Shown: positions 12,001-25,692 of the stretch, one piece after another | How positions within the stretch are numbered: position 1 is the first letter of the stretch | Layout: each line of letters begins with the position of its first letter | NCBI RefSeq assembly: GCF_051014685.1 | Contig: NC_135058.1 | Coordinates: 5,990,811-6,054,810 of the forward strand | From: Ptiloglossa arizonensis | Taxonomy: Eukaryota; Arthropoda; Insecta; Hymenoptera; Colletidae | Length of the DNA: 64,000 bases | Direction of reading: 5' to 3' | The notes under the pieces: model-generated | Databases searched by the model: none | What the model saw: only the letters and a program-made list of their open reading frames with translations | What the model was told of the DNA's origin: nothing | Position numbers and translations under genes: made by a program

Positions 12001-14160
12001 GATAACTCCCCCTCCCTTTAAAAATTCAACGCGTGGACCCACACCCCCTTCGAATAAATAAAGAAGCTTCGCGCACTTCGAAAAATAGCGAAACAAGGGG
12101 GACGCCAAGCCTTCGAAACACCCTGACGTGGCCTTCCCGTACGGTGTCTGTCCCCGCGTGGGAGCGGCCGCGTGCAGCTCGCGCTATCATCGTTCGCGTT
12201 ATTAGTACGGAGGTGAAGAGCTTTCTCTAGGAGCGTCGATACGATCGTGGAAGAAAAAATGTAGGGGGTCTACGGCGTTAAGGGGTTGCGGCTAACGGTG
12301 GAGAGGGTGTACGTGGGAGGTCCTGGCGCGGGGGTTTCGGATTCAACGTGGCTGGAGCGTGGACCGCTTCCACGCGCCATGGGGGTCCTTGTTAGGGCGT
12401 GGAACGACGACACGCACCACGCGTCCCCGGGGACCCTTTTCTTCGACGATAACTATAACCTCACGCTCGTTACCGCGTTTACCACCTTCCACGGCTCCTC
12501 TATTTTGTCGCATTTGCATTTATCGTACCGCCGCGGCGTTCTTTCGGGCTTCACGCTAGGTTGGCTATATTTTTAATATCAATGGATCCTCACCCACGGG
12601 GGGTCCCACGGAAGGAACGATCCAACGCTGTAACGTTTCTGCGGCGGGAGAGACCCCCCGTTTCGCGCGATCCTCGCATTGTAACGCCGTAGCGGAAATA
12701 ATTTATGACGCGGTGCGTGCTGAATTCTTTCAGTGGCCAGATCTATTGGTGTTTAACGATATTCCATTGGTTACTTCGAGTCGTTAACGCTTTATGGCGG
12801 TGGTTCGTTGAAAAGGGCGCGTAAACGAGCGCCCATTACGAATTGTAAATGCGGATGTTAACGCGCGTACCCTCTCAGTGCCTTTTTCGTACGTGTCCGT
12901 AAAAGAAATGGAATTTTTCGATTTAAGAATTCAGTATCGTCGTAGGATCGCTTAGCAGGAATTTTAATTTACTTTGTACGTAAGAAATGTCGCCCCTCCT
13001 TAAAAGAATTCAAACCAAGATACAAAAGAAGCTACCCTTGTACTTATTAAACCGATCATTGTTTCGAATAAACATTCTCCACATTTCTCGGCGTTGGAAA
13101 AATTCTCCTTTACTCGTCCCTATTTCGGAGAACCTCGTTCTGCGTACAATATAACAAAAAAAAAACACTGCTCTTTGTAAAAACTATACAAAAGAACCTA
13201 CTCCTAAACCCATCAAACCGTACGCTCTCGTTGCAACAAATAAACCATATCCACGTTTTTTTCCCTTGAAAAACCTTCTTCCACCCCTCCACCCCCCAAC
13301 TTTGAAGGACACCGTCGCAGCCAAATAATTTCCCTTCTCCCTACATCTTCATTTTTGTAAAATCGTCGGCGCCCCGCTTCCCCGTAATTCCTCCGGAGGG
13401 TTGAGTTACGCGGTCCGCGGGGTCATTTTGCAAAGATTACCATACGATTCCGCGTCGTTTCACCCGTGGAACGGCCCGAAGTGGCGAAAACGTATTCGCC
13501 AGATATTCCGACGATATTCGCCCCTTCGCGGCGAGCAGCTGTTATCGAACGTCTTCGCCCCGTTGGAAAACGGCTCGGCCATTTGGCTCCGTTGTCCGTC
13601 GCGTGCAAACTGCCCGTGGAGCCGTAATCCTCTTTCGGTAGTAGACAAAATGGCCCGTGGACAACGTGGAACCGTGCGCGGAGAGAACGCTCGCGATCTT
13701 TGCGAGGGAACGCGCGTTGAAACGGAACGACGGGTAGAGAACGAGCGCGACGATTCGTTTTTGCATAGACGAGCAAGGAGGAGGGTTGGTGAGGGGTGGA
13801 TGGTAGAAAAACGCGTGCACGTTGATTCTCTACGCGCGCGGAGAGGCGAGGAGGAGGGTTTGAGAGACGTAATCGCGGGATAACGTCTGTTTTTAAGCGG
13901 GAAATTCGGGGACCGGCGCGTGAATAGCAGTCGACGCGTACGCGCGCGCTGGGATCGGCGGTCGATCGCGGATAGGTATCGGGCGCGCCCTTTAAATCAA
14001 AAAATCCAATCCCCTTGAAAACACGAGTCTGACAATACTGGCGAGCAGCCGGGTATCCGGTATTTCGCGGAGCTCTCCCATGCAACGGCATCAATCCGGG
14101 TTATACGTGCTCGTAACGTATCAGCCGTGCCGTACGTACGGTCGGTGCTCGCGCGCACAT
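12001..14160. other. CpG-rich block, no convincing gene
   Basis: CpG and CGCG words are dense, particularly at 12.1-12.7 and 13.38-14.1 kb. The longest open frame in this part (minus strand 14094 to 13423, 223 residues) overlaps a 160-residue frame on the plus strand. Both are Arg/Pro/Ser-rich with no recognisable domain, as expected when stop codons are rare by composition. Could be promoter-associated or simply part of a GC-rich isochore. A 12-bp palindrome CCGTACGTACGG lies near 14130. Confidence 0.45.
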
Positions 14161-15775
14161 CTATATATCTATTCGATAACCCAAATAACCGGTTGAAAGA
14201 GCGAGAAAGAGAGAGAACGACAAACGGGCCGTGATACTTTTCGACGATTTGCCGTTGGTAAATAGAGCCGCCTTTACGACCGCCACGGTATACGGAAAGT
14301 GTGTAATATCGCGCGTTAACGTTTCGTCCCCAGATGTCGGGAAATTATTCGAAATAAAGATCGGGGACATCGTACTTTACGAGAGTCGTTCGAATGATTT
14401 CCGATACCGTATCGTTTCGTCGCCTTTGTCGTGAAAATCCAGCGGGATGTGTGATTTCGTTTCGTACAACGGTTATGATTACGATTACAATCTTCCGCGA
14501 ACGATGGATGAACGATAGAAAGAGCCGCGAGTCGTCGAAATCTAAGAACGAGTGGGGTTTATTCGTTTTTTAGATTTTTTATTGGGGAAGAATCTTTATA
14601 ATTTTTGAGGACGAATAATGTACAGAGAAGAGAAGATTTCGTTGGGAAATTTTTATGTTTAATCTCAGGAACCGACTTTCGTGAATATTTTACGCCGAAG
14701 GAATAGTATATTTTTAATACACCGTGCAAGAAGAGAAGAGTGTATTTTGTAGAAAATACAAAATTATTTCAAACAAACATCCGATTGAGCTCCAATCGAA
14801 CGAGATGATACTCGAAAGTGAATTTATTGAGAAATAATTCGTTACGGGAGACGAGACTTCCCTTAACTTTTTTACAGAATTGTTCTTCTTTGAAAAGAAG
14901 GACATCGTTTTGTAATCGATCCATAAACATTGTCGCGCGATTAACCTCCACAATTTACTTGCACGCGATCGCGCACGTAACTACGGTTTAACTTTTTCAG
15001 AACCTTTGTACACGCCTCGCGAGTTACGAAACAGCTTATACATTCGTGTATTGTAACGAATGGCCCACAGCATTATTCAACAATTTACCATCGGCGAATA
15101 AAACCGGCATTATGACCGCTGAATGCGACAATAATATCGTATTCAATTTGTAATAATGTCTTCTGGCGGTAATAGTACTTAATTGCGCGCAACATTGTTT
15201 GCGCATTAATTACAAAATAATAGGGTTTGCGTAGAAAAAGTAAATTAGTAACGCGAACGTGTTCACTTTGAAACGTTCGCGCGTTGGACGAGAATAAAAT
15301 CGTTTCGATGCAGTCGATCGACTCGTTGGTTAAAAATTTGAACAAGGATCGCACGAGACAGCATCTGTGCGAAATGTACACGATAAATGATGCAAGATTT
15401 AAACTCAGATAACAAGATTACGGTGGAAATAGCTGCTCTAAAAAATATTCTCATCGACAAAATTAACAAGAAACTAATTCGTCTCGAAAAGAAGAAAATT
15501 AATTTCCTAACAACGATCGAAGAACGCGAGATAAAATCCCAGTTTCGTAAATTTCAAACCTTCAGAGACTCTCTCAAACGCAACAATCATACTCGATGCA
15601 AAACTAAACGTTCAATTTCCAATTCGAAACAAACCACCGATACATCGATCCCACTTGGTCACCGCACTTTCTCAAAACCAATCTACCGTACAATTACCCC
15701 AAATCATCCATACACCATACACCATCGCACAATAATTAATACAACTAACGCCACAAGAGCTCCAAAGAGTCACCA
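14161..15775. other. Gene-free stretch
   Basis: AT-rich. A plus-strand open frame at 15387-15845 begins with a Lys/Glu/Ile-rich, possibly helical stretch (LNSDNKITVEIAALKN) and then turns Ser/Thr-rich in the CT microsatellite. I do not recognise it and its codon pattern is unconvincing. Confidence 0.35.
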
Positions 15776-15803
15776 CTCTCTCTCTCTCTTTCTCTCTCTC
15801 TCT
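15776..15803 (+). repeat. CT microsatellite
   Basis: Interrupted (CT)n tract. Confidence 0.8.
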
Positions 15804-16672
<869 letters not shown>

Positions 16673-16979
16673 TTTCTCTCGCTCTATCCGTCTGTCTCGT
16701 ATACGTCTATACCGCAACGATCTCCGTCCTTCGTTCTCCTCCCCTGGTCGTCCTATCGTTCCTCGTCCAGCGTTCTGTCTTATTCCCTCGTATCTGCCTC
16801 CTGTCAACCGCCCCGAAATTCCCCGACCGCGTCCCTGTTTCCCGCCGAACATCGAGCCCCCTTTCGCCGTTCCGGTCGTGTTAATGCGTCAAATGCGTGG
16901 CATCCGCGAATTTCGCGTCCTAAAGAGCCAGAGGAGCCTCCGTTCGTGCCAATTTGCCGAGTCGCCCGCGCTCGTTCAG

Positions 16980-17011
<32 letters not shown>

Positions 17012-18247
17012 CAGGCGAAACCGCGCCGCGACGCGGATGTCGAGTTACGCGCGCCAACGGCGCGGATCTCGGCCACGCGGATCGCGCGGAAAATTGTATC
17101 TTGGGGAACACGAATAGGTGAAAGGAGAGAGGAGGATTCGACCGATCGTGCACGGAGCGCGTCGAAGGAAACGCACCGGACTGGACGCGAGAGAAGAGTG
17201 ATCTTTCGACGTTGAGCTCATCGGACGATCGTCGAAATGAACGGTGGAGGTTTCGTTTACTCTTCATTTTTTACATATTTATTTATCGCGCGAGAGTAAA
17301 TTCTACGGAGTACAGGTCAATCGTAGGAATTTAAAGAACGAAACACTTAACACTGGAACTACCAAGGCGATCGACTTATAGAGATATATAAAACTTCTTT
17401 TTAAACTCGTTCGATCGTTACTTTTGCCGAAACTAATTTGACGATAATTGTTCAAATATTGAACCGATTGTATTCGTGAATTAATCCACCTTTCTCTCGG
17501 CTCAGTCTCGAAGACATTCGAGCGGTCTGGTACAAGTAGGAACACCGCTAACCTTCGATGAACTTTTTAAATGCATCCGCTTTTGTATTAGGTGTATTAG
17601 ACTGACGTCCTTTTAAAGACTGCAGCAGTGAATCGGTCCTCGCTTCGAAGAAATTAATAACCGAGCCACGGCAACAGCGTTCCCTCGAATCGAAGACTTC
17701 GAACTCCAATCGCGCATCCATTCCGGCCGTAATTATAGCCGGGCGGTTTAAATATACACCTTTCATCGTAGCTTCTCGCGGAACACCCTCAACAGGAATC
17801 CAACGAAGCGCGCGGGAGCGACGATTAACGGGGATCCGTGGCGCAGCGAGGAGTCCGGGACACACCGGAAGCTATCGGCGAATCCGATAACGGAGAAGCG
17901 GGTGGCTCCCAGATGGATAGGGAAAAAAGGAACGAGGAGAGATAAACGTCGTTCCGCGCACGGCCCGATACATACGTATTGTCAGGTGGGTATATCTTTC
18001 TCCTCCTACTACTCTGCCCCTCTCCTCCTTCGCGACATCGAGGGTACATCGTATCTCCGGCTATCTAACGGGTGCACGTCGACGTTCCCCGGTTTCTTTC
18101 GTAGGGGCGTGCGCCCGGCTACGACGAAAGCGAGACAACGAGCTGCGGAAAACGATGGAGAAAAGGGAGAAAAAAAGAAGAACCACCGGGCGGACGGGAT
18201 GGGAGGGAGAACCAGGAGGAGAGCAGAAGGAGAGAACGACGATACAG
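16673..18247. other. Gene-free, GC-rich then mixed
   Basis: Includes a GA microsatellite at about 16984-17011. CpG-rich to 17200, AT-rich to 17560, and then mixed. Open frames overlap on both strands. Confidence 0.4.
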
Positions 18248-18261
18248 GCTGCTGCTACTAC

Positions 18262-18295
<34 letters not shown>

Positions 18296-18306
18296 GCTGC
18301 TGCTGC
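18248..18306 (+). repeat. CTG/CTA trinucleotide tract
   Basis: About 19 triplets of CTG with scattered CTA interruptions. In the plus strand it reads poly-Ala, poly-Cys/Tyr or poly-Leu, and in the minus strand poly-Ala, poly-Gln or poly-Ser, depending on frame. No frame connects it to a recognisable protein, so I annotate it only as a repeat. Confidence 0.9.
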
Positions 18307-19300
18307 GAGGGAAGGATACAACCGCGGAGGCAACGGCGGTGAGATTGCCCTAACACACAACACAATCCGGCGGCTTCGTCTGCTTCGATGGATTTTAAAA
18401 GATCCCCGAGATTATTACTTTTTCCTTTTCTTTCATTTTCATTCTTCTATTATTATTTCAGAGGAGCGAGGAACGGATGGTTGCGCGGGCGCAACCAACC
18501 CCCTCCCCCCTGTACCCCTCCGTACCTCTCGCTCTCTCTCTCTTTCTCTCTCCGTTTCTCTTTCGCGCTCTCTCCGTCTGTCCCGTGTGTTTATACCTAT
18601 ACACGCAACCTACGGTGGATGTGGCCGGGTCTCCTCGATGTGTGCATCGAGTTCGCGTGTACGTGTCGGTCGTGTCCCAGGTTGAGCTAGGCCGGGTTTG
18701 GGTTGGGTTGGATGCGTGGAAACCATGGACGACTTTGGGTAGGCTCGTTGGTTTCCCGCCGCGACTATCGGCGCGTATTGAAGCTCATCGTCACGGAAGT
18801 AACGTCGGGACAACGGCAGCGGCCTGAACGGGAGTGAGGACAGGGAGAGAGTGGCGGCGGAGAAGGAGGGACGCGGATCGAGAGAGCCGGAGCGAGACGG
18901 GACGAGACCGAGACAGAGAGACGGGGCGCGACAGAGATGGCAGAGAGACGGGAACGATACGGGACAGGGATAAAAACGACAGGGGCGGAAAGAGACGAGC
19001 GGCGAGTAAGGAAAAGAGGAAGCGCGGAGGGGAGAAGGGTGACTGCACCAGATGCTGCCGCTCGACGCCGCCGACGAACCCCGCTCGTGCCTTTACTTCC
19101 ATTTCGTGTCGATGCTCCTCGGCTTTTTCTGCCATCCCGTCGGGAAAAGGGATGCACCGGGATGCAGGTGAAGGACTGCGGCTGATAATAGTCCCTGGAG
19201 TCGCGAGCACCGCGAGATTTACGGGACGCGCACGATGAGCTGCGAAACGCTTTTACGGTACACGGTGGATAGTAGACCACGTGGACCGAGAAATACGAGA
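18307..19300. other. CpG- and purine-rich stretch
   Basis: A CT block lies at about 18526-18560. A purine-rich block at 18826-19040 has GAGACGGG and GACAGAGA words and carries Arg/Asp/Glu-rich open frames. Together with the CTG tract this could be a 5' UTR or promoter-type region, but I see no start codon leading into a recognisable protein. Confidence 0.35.
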
Positions 19301-22300
19301 AACTCGAGGGTGGTCGTCGATCGAGACTCTCGGTATTAACGTGCACACGGTCCTTGCTCGGATGCTCGGGAAATTTATCGACACCGTGACGACCAAGATT
19401 GTGGTCCTCGATGGGATGGTTTTCTTCCACCTCGTTAAAGATCCCGGTACACCGTGTCTCGTCGCCGATGTTACGCTTCGTACTTGAAATCGACGTAAAA
19501 ACAATTTTACCCGCGATCACCGGATCGAAAACCCTTGCTCGTGGCTTCCTGTATTCGATACGAAATTCCGATTCGTTTTCGTCGATAAGTAATAGCCGTT
19601 TCAAACTGGACCACGGTAAGCCGAAACGCGAGGCTGTAGAATTATTAAACCTTCATTTCCACCGAAGCCGAATAATTCTGTATTTAAAATTACAAAACGT
19701 TACTAGCCAATGTGTGAATTGATCTCGATGATAAAAACACAGCAATTTTCGCGTAATTTTCACGTAATTAACGAAAAATACCTCGAACGGACCGAAGAAA
19801 ACTGTTACGTTGCATGGAATCCATCGAGAACAATCTTACCCCGAATTTTCCGTATCAATTTCCCCTGATTGAAATTTCCCCCGAGTCGTTGTAGAAACTC
19901 GCTAACCTGCTAAATAAAACCTAAAAGAAAATTCGAAATTTCTTCATTCATATTCGTAGTAGCCGTGAACACACCGTCGGTTGAGACCGTTCCAAGCTTG
20001 TGTTCGCTGTTTCCTCGAGCGTTCCGTTTTCAAGAAGAAGAATCCACGGCTTTCATCAAACGCGTAAGAATTCTCAGCTTTCGCTCGAACTTCCCTGACA
20101 TCGCGCGCTACTTCCTCTAATCCTGTCCCGTTGGGCGTGAAAGGCTAAGACAGGGTATCCTCTCCGCGTATCCTCTCGGTGGGCATAAGAGGGCACACCG
20201 GGTTCACTGAATCCGCTCGAATCCCACACGAGCCGCGATAGTTGCGGCACAATATGCGCCCCGTCTGGCACAAAGGTGAAAGCCGCGCGCTATTATTAAC
20301 TCCGGCCGATTTCTTACAATGCCGGATTTAGTAAGGGTTGTCCCATTACGTGCAGTTGATCACACTCGGGCTGCAGGTAAAGTACAGGTGTGGGTATCGC
20401 AAAGTTAAATCCGGTGGTGAGCCGAGAACGGGACGTGTTCGTTCGATAACAATCCCGGGTACAAGGGGGGGTATAATGAGCCGATGGAACATCGTAGCGT
20501 CACAAATACGTGTACGCGAGTACATTCGATACGGTAGCACAATTGTGCATTAATGACTACTTACGAATGCGTGACGGAGGGTGATACACGCACGGAGTAC
20601 GTACAATGGGAGAGATTCTTCGAGTCACTGTGTGATTTGGACACGCTCGTTAATCTTTACTTACCGCGTAGAACTTGATCGGGGCATTAGAAAAAAAATG
20701 AATTCTTTCAGAGTATAAACACACATACATACACGATACTAATTTGAACAGTAGGCGTTGTATTTTGCAACGATGTAAATAATTATATTTGATCTTCAAT
20801 TTTGTGCTTCGAAGACCCACGAGTGAGTAAAGGTTGAAGGTAAAGTGGTGGTAGATTGATTTTGAAATTTAATTAAGGCTAGCGGCGGCACGAAAGTAGA
20901 AAGTAGTTTACTTTCATTTCACGTCTTTGTTGCACAATGTGTGAATACGAAGCGCGCACGATGAAAAGGAAGGAAAAGAAAATTAGGCAAACGGTGAAAT
21001 AAATGAAACGAAAGTGCAACGAGGCGAGATATAGCTACTACGATACTGTTGTGGTCTCGGAGAAATAATTATTATTAAATCTAAATACTAGATAATGCAT
21101 ATGGAAGTAGAGTGCAATAGAAGGCTAGCTGTAATCAAATTATTCCGCGTCGCTTCAATTTCAATCTATTCGTTCCATTGTGTTTTATACGAATATAATA
21201 AGGGCTTCGTAGTAATCGAACGACATGCCCGCATATTTACCGGATGCAAATTTGAAATTATCATACGTGTCTGTTGATGTCTTAATAGGAGTACGGTAAT
21301 TAATATCGATACATTATGGAATTACTTAAATTGTATAAAATAAATAACAGTTTGCAATCATTAATTTTCATAAAAATCTCCATACTTGTACAAACTTTTG
21401 TTAATATCTCATGGAATATTTTAACTTTGTTAAAGAGCATCGAACAATCGCGCTAAATGGTTAAACGACTTCTCGTTTCAGGGCTACATTTTGAAACGAA
21501 AAATAATGGAACACGAATTAATTTGATCGTATTTCAATTATAAATCTACTATCTTTGTACTATATTTTTTGACTCTCGATGTTTATTTATCCTTGTCCAA
21601 TTACATCACCAATCAAATTCTCTTTTAAAAAAATTTAATTCGCCATCGATATCCATTTCCGTTGGTGTTACGTTCGAAGTACACAAAACGATCCAAGTCG
21701 AAAATGTTAGTAAACCGAACTTCACCGAAAATAAGATCACAATGGTTCTTTTTGGTTAAGACAGTATTACATAGCGATACCGCTCTGTAACGAGGATAAG
21801 CTCCTAAAAGCGGCAGTCTATGTTCGCGCGGCCAATCGTTGTGTACATTGATCCCCATTTCGTTTCTCTGTGCTTCATGCTCCGCGAAGCGTCTCGTGCA
21901 CGTTTCAAAGGATTTTTGTCGGCGACACCTCGACAAAAAATCGTATTGAGGATCTGGGTCTCCGATCATAATCACTGCCCTACACGTTACTCGTATATCC
22001 CGGACCTCTTTTCAAATTAAAATTTTATCGAACAAATACAAAAAAGAAATATTACCGATGTCTCGTTATTCATTACTAAATAATAATTCGTCGGAAAGCT
22101 TCGCTCTGATAAATCGATATATCGATTATAGAGAGAAAAAGGACTTTTCGTTAACACCGTTGGCTGGTTGTTAAGAATTGATTTTATGAACTCTAATAAA
22201 CTCTAAAGCAAAGTTTGCCGAGTTAGCCTTATCGACGAGGGTCTATCAACGAAACGTGGACGAACCAATTTTTGTAATTTTTTTTTTTCAAATTTACGTT

Positions 22301-22379
22301 TCGAACTCGAATCGAGTAATTTTGATGAAAATGTTTTAAACAAATGTTAAAACTTGGCTCGAAAAGAGAGAGAAACGAC
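19301..22379. other. Gene-free stretch
   Basis: Mixed composition, CpG-rich around 20.05-20.5 kb and AT-rich after 20.65 kb. No repeat, RNA gene or convincing exon recognised. Confidence 0.4.
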
Positions 22380-23110
22380 GATTGAGATTGAACGTAATAA
22401 TCCACCCTCGCTTAGTGTCATTGCTCTCAGATCCCTCCGCTAACTTTTCCCTACTGTACGTAGTGTCTTCGTGGGAGGTGGACAGGTCAAGTGGTAGGTT
22501 CTGTTTCTATATAGAAACACACTCAACCGGCTTAATAAAACATCCCGTCTACCTAGGTCAAGATGTATAACTCGTATGTACGCTGGCATCTACAACTTAC
22601 AAAGTGCCTGCATAACTGATCTAACAAGAATGCTGGAAACTACGATTGAGATCAAACACAGCGACCCACCCGCGCCCAGTGTCATTGCTCTCACATCCCT
22701 CCGTTAACTCTTCCCTGCTGTACGTAGAATCTTCGTGGAAGGTACACCGATCGAGTGGTAGGTTCTGTTTCTATATAAAAATATACTCAACCAGCTCGAC
22801 AGGAAACTTTAACTCTAGTACAACCTAGCAATCGGTTTAAAAACCAATTCAACAGGAATAATTCGAGTCAAACCTAACTCTTCTTTATAATATTTATAGT
22901 ATCTTCATGGGAAGCGGTCACAAAGAGACTCTTCGTAGGAAAACCTCAAAAACACACTCAAAGGAATAACCTAACCTAAATCTAACTCTTCCTCGCTAAA
23001 TGTAGTATCTTCGTAGAAAGTAGTCAAGTGATAAGTTCTGTTTAAATGTAAAACCACACCCAACCGACGTAACGGAGAACTTTTTCTACCTAGATCTACA
23101 TAGATGCATA
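22380..23110 (+). repeat. Degenerate tandem, about 264-bp unit
   Basis: A unit starting GATTGAGATTGAACG at 22380 recurs near 22644 as GATTGAGATCAAACA. Shared landmarks are GTGTCATTGCTCTCA, CTGTACGTAG, TCTTCGTGG, GTGGTAGGTTCTGTTTC and ACTCAACC. More decayed copies cover about 22880-23110. Confidence 0.75.
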
Positions 23111-23169
23111 ATTCATACGTACTCTGTTACAACCAGGGTAGCCAGAAAAATAAGTCGAGTCCCACATCT

Positions 23170-23300
23170 AAAGAGTGTGGGAAGGCAGCAAGGATGAAAC
23201 GGGATAAGTAACGGGTGTACCCATTGTACCGGTGTACCAGGTACAACGTGTAACAGTGTACCTAACTACGATTCGATGAGAACACCCGTACCTCTCTCGT
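23170..23300. repeat. Fold-back element related to 8341-8470
   Basis: Shares GGATAAGTAACGGGTGTACC and CATTGTACC with the 8.35-kb element (AAAGTAATGGATGTACC, TATTGTA). It has a partly complementary right half (TGTAACAGTGTACC, ACACCCGTACC). It interrupts the 264-bp tandem. Confidence 0.5.
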
Positions 23301-23394
23301 TCCACTCTTGCAACCTTCCTCCGCTCCTTGCATACAGGACTCGCCTTATTCTTCCAGCCACGTTGGTTATAACCTAAAAAGTGCCTGCATAACT

Positions 23395-23540
23395 AATCCG
23401 GCAAGAATCTTGGAAAGTACGATCGAGACCGAACACAACGACCCACCCTTGGCCAGCATAGTTGCTCTCGCATCCCTCCGTCGATTCTTTTCTACCCGTA
23501 GGTAGTATCTTCGTGGAAAGAGGGTGGTTGGAGGCAGGTC
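23395..23540 (+). repeat. Further copy of the 264-bp tandem unit
   Basis: AAAGTGCCTGCATAACTAAT, CGATCGAGACCGAACACAA and ATAGTTGCTCTCGCATCCC match the landmarks of the 22.4-kb units in the same order. Confidence 0.65.
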
Positions 23541-24142
23541 AAGCGGCGGGTTTGCCGATTCTCGTGTGTACGTCCCGCGGAACCTACGATACATCATTTT
23601 CGGCTGGGATGATCTTACGGTAGATTTACCATTTGTACAGTTTATGGGCGTCGGTCTGGGCCATAAACTTGGTTGGCAATGACGGCAGCGCGGGTCGCCG
23701 TCGAGTAAGTTGGGTAAGCTCGACCGAAGCCGGGATACTACGGCCACGAGGAGGAAGAGAAGGGAAGAACGGGGACGCTCGGAGGGAAATCTCGTGGCCG
23801 GAGGAACCTTACGGGGGTGGAAGTAGTTGGGGATCCTGCGGAGGCAATAATCGTGTCCCCCAGGTCGGTACCGACGAAAGTGCCGTCGATGTATTGCTCC
23901 CCGCTAACCTACGTCACGTCGAGCACCATTACTCGAGCCAGACGCTCCGGGAGATTCTTGTTTTTCGCGCAAAAATTCGTTCGCGTTGCCGGCCCCGCTC
24001 GCCGACGAAATAGGTACACTTGTGCCGGTACGACCACTTACCGGAACACGAGCTACCCGGTGACAGCCGAATCTACGATTTCGTGGTATTTAGGGGTTCG
24101 ATGTTTAGCCAGTACTCGACGATGGATGATTTCTGACGATAC
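23541..24142. other. CpG-rich stretch, possible exon
   Basis: TTTACCATTTGTACAG at 23625-23640 resembles a splice acceptor, and an open frame runs from it to 24013. The aligned antisense frame is also protein-like at 23810-23915. Neither matches a family I know. See findings. Confidence 0.25.
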
Positions 24143-24420
24143 GATAGCGAGGATTGTGTACGTTCTTGGATATACTTGGGTACTTAAGAGTCGATATTTG
24201 TAGCGTTATGAAAGATTTCTGAGATTCAAACGACGACTGCTACACGTTAATTTTTGAACGATCGAATATGTATGCTTTTGAATTAGATAAGTTTGAGTAA
24301 TTGTTGGTGAATAATTGATAGCGAGGATTGTATACGTTCTTGGAAATACTTGGATACTTAAAAGTGGATATTTGTAGCGTTATGGAAGATTTTTGAGATT
24401 CGAACAACGACTGCTACACG
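24143..24420 (+). repeat. Two-copy duplication, 174-bp spacing
   Basis: GATAGCGAGGATTGTGTACG at 24143 recurs as GATAGCGAGGATTGTATACG at 24317. The homology runs about 104 bases in each copy, to ACGACTGCTACAC. Confidence 0.85.
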
Positions 24421-25579
24421 GATGTCCTATTGAGCATGGTAATTTTACAAAATCGTGTTGGTGTCTGGACACAAACGTGTCTCGAAATTTACGATATTTT
24501 TAAAAATTGAATAAATTAGTTATCGCGATATGTACTAATCGTAAGCAGATAAGAAGGTAAGCAAGAGTGAAAAGGGATGTCTAGAATATCGCCTTGAATT
24601 TTATTGAATTAATACCTAGCCATACACTGGCATCCTCTCCGCAAGGAAAACCGATTCCGTATTTTAAACAAATTTTAAGAGAACAAGAAAAGGTGACGCG
24701 AAAATCAACGAAAAAATTACTAAATTAGTGAACGCGATTATGTAACCGAATCGTTGAGTCGAAGAACAATAGAAATTTGAAGTTATTCGTTTCCAAATAA
24801 TCTCAAAAATATATACAAAATGCACAGAACTGCACATTGGGATCGAGAACACTGCAAAAGAAGTATACTCTACACCCGTGCCGTACACTCGAGTTCAACG
24901 AGTGCAGAAAATTATTTTCTCGAATATCCCAAAACACGATTGGTGAACTTGCAGTATTCTTCGACTCGTTGATTCAATTACAACCCTTTCGTTTCAGAAC
25001 AGAAAACTAACAACGGAAAAAACGACGTTCGCAACACGACGAATATTCGCGAGAGAACATACTCGAAACGAACGTTTCTAAAAATCGAAAATACTTTTTC
25101 ACCTCGAGAACGAAATACCTTTTTCAACGACGACTAACCGTGCAGTTAAACGGTGACGCGTATTTTCCCCATAATCTCGAATAACGTCTCCGTTCGTTGT
25201 AGAATCGTACGTTAACGATTACGAAAGCTTATTAGCGCGTGACGCGTACGCTCGCCAAAAGAATCGGCCGCGATCGTTATCGTGTGGATAAACAATGCAC
25301 CGAAAGCGCAATTATCGGAATGTGCTCATTTCCCAGGAGGAGGAACGCGGGCGCGTAACGACGCGTACAAATTCGATCCCGTCGCGCGCGTCGCGGGGCT
25401 TAATGCGAATCGGATCATCGTCGATTCATCGTGGTACGCGGTAAATCCTTTTTTGCGTGGTGTCATTCGTCGGCCGGTATACTACGATTCCAGGATTTTC
25501 GCGATAGAAACGAATGCCTGTGGCGCGTCGAGACTCGTATCGCACAGGGGGGAATACAGTCGACGCCCCGGCTTCGAAT
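24421..25579. other. Gene-free stretch
   Basis: AT-rich until 25.1 kb, then CpG-rich. An open frame on the plus strand from 25282 runs into the following CT tract and is not recognisable. Confidence 0.4.
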
Positions 25580-25692
25580 CTCTTTCTCTCTTTTCCCTCT
25601 TTTTCTCTCTTTTTCTCTCTTTCTCTCTTTTTCTCTCTTTCTCTTTCTGTCTCTCTTTCTCTCTGTCTCTTTTTCTCTCTCCCGGTCTCTCC
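25580..25692 (+). repeat. TTTCTCTC microsatellite
   Basis: Imperfect TTTCTCTCTT units. The Ser/Leu/Phe-rich (plus) and Arg/Lys/Glu-rich (minus) frames are compositional. Confidence 0.9.

Noticed and set aside
13423..14094. 223-residue open frame on the minus strand
   Set aside because: CpG-rich DNA with few stops. A 160-residue frame overlaps on the other strand, composition is Arg/Pro/Ser-rich and no domain is recognisable.
18155..18685. Poly-Ala or poly-Gln protein over the CTG tract
   Set aside because: All frames and both strands are open by repeat composition and none joins a recognisable domain.
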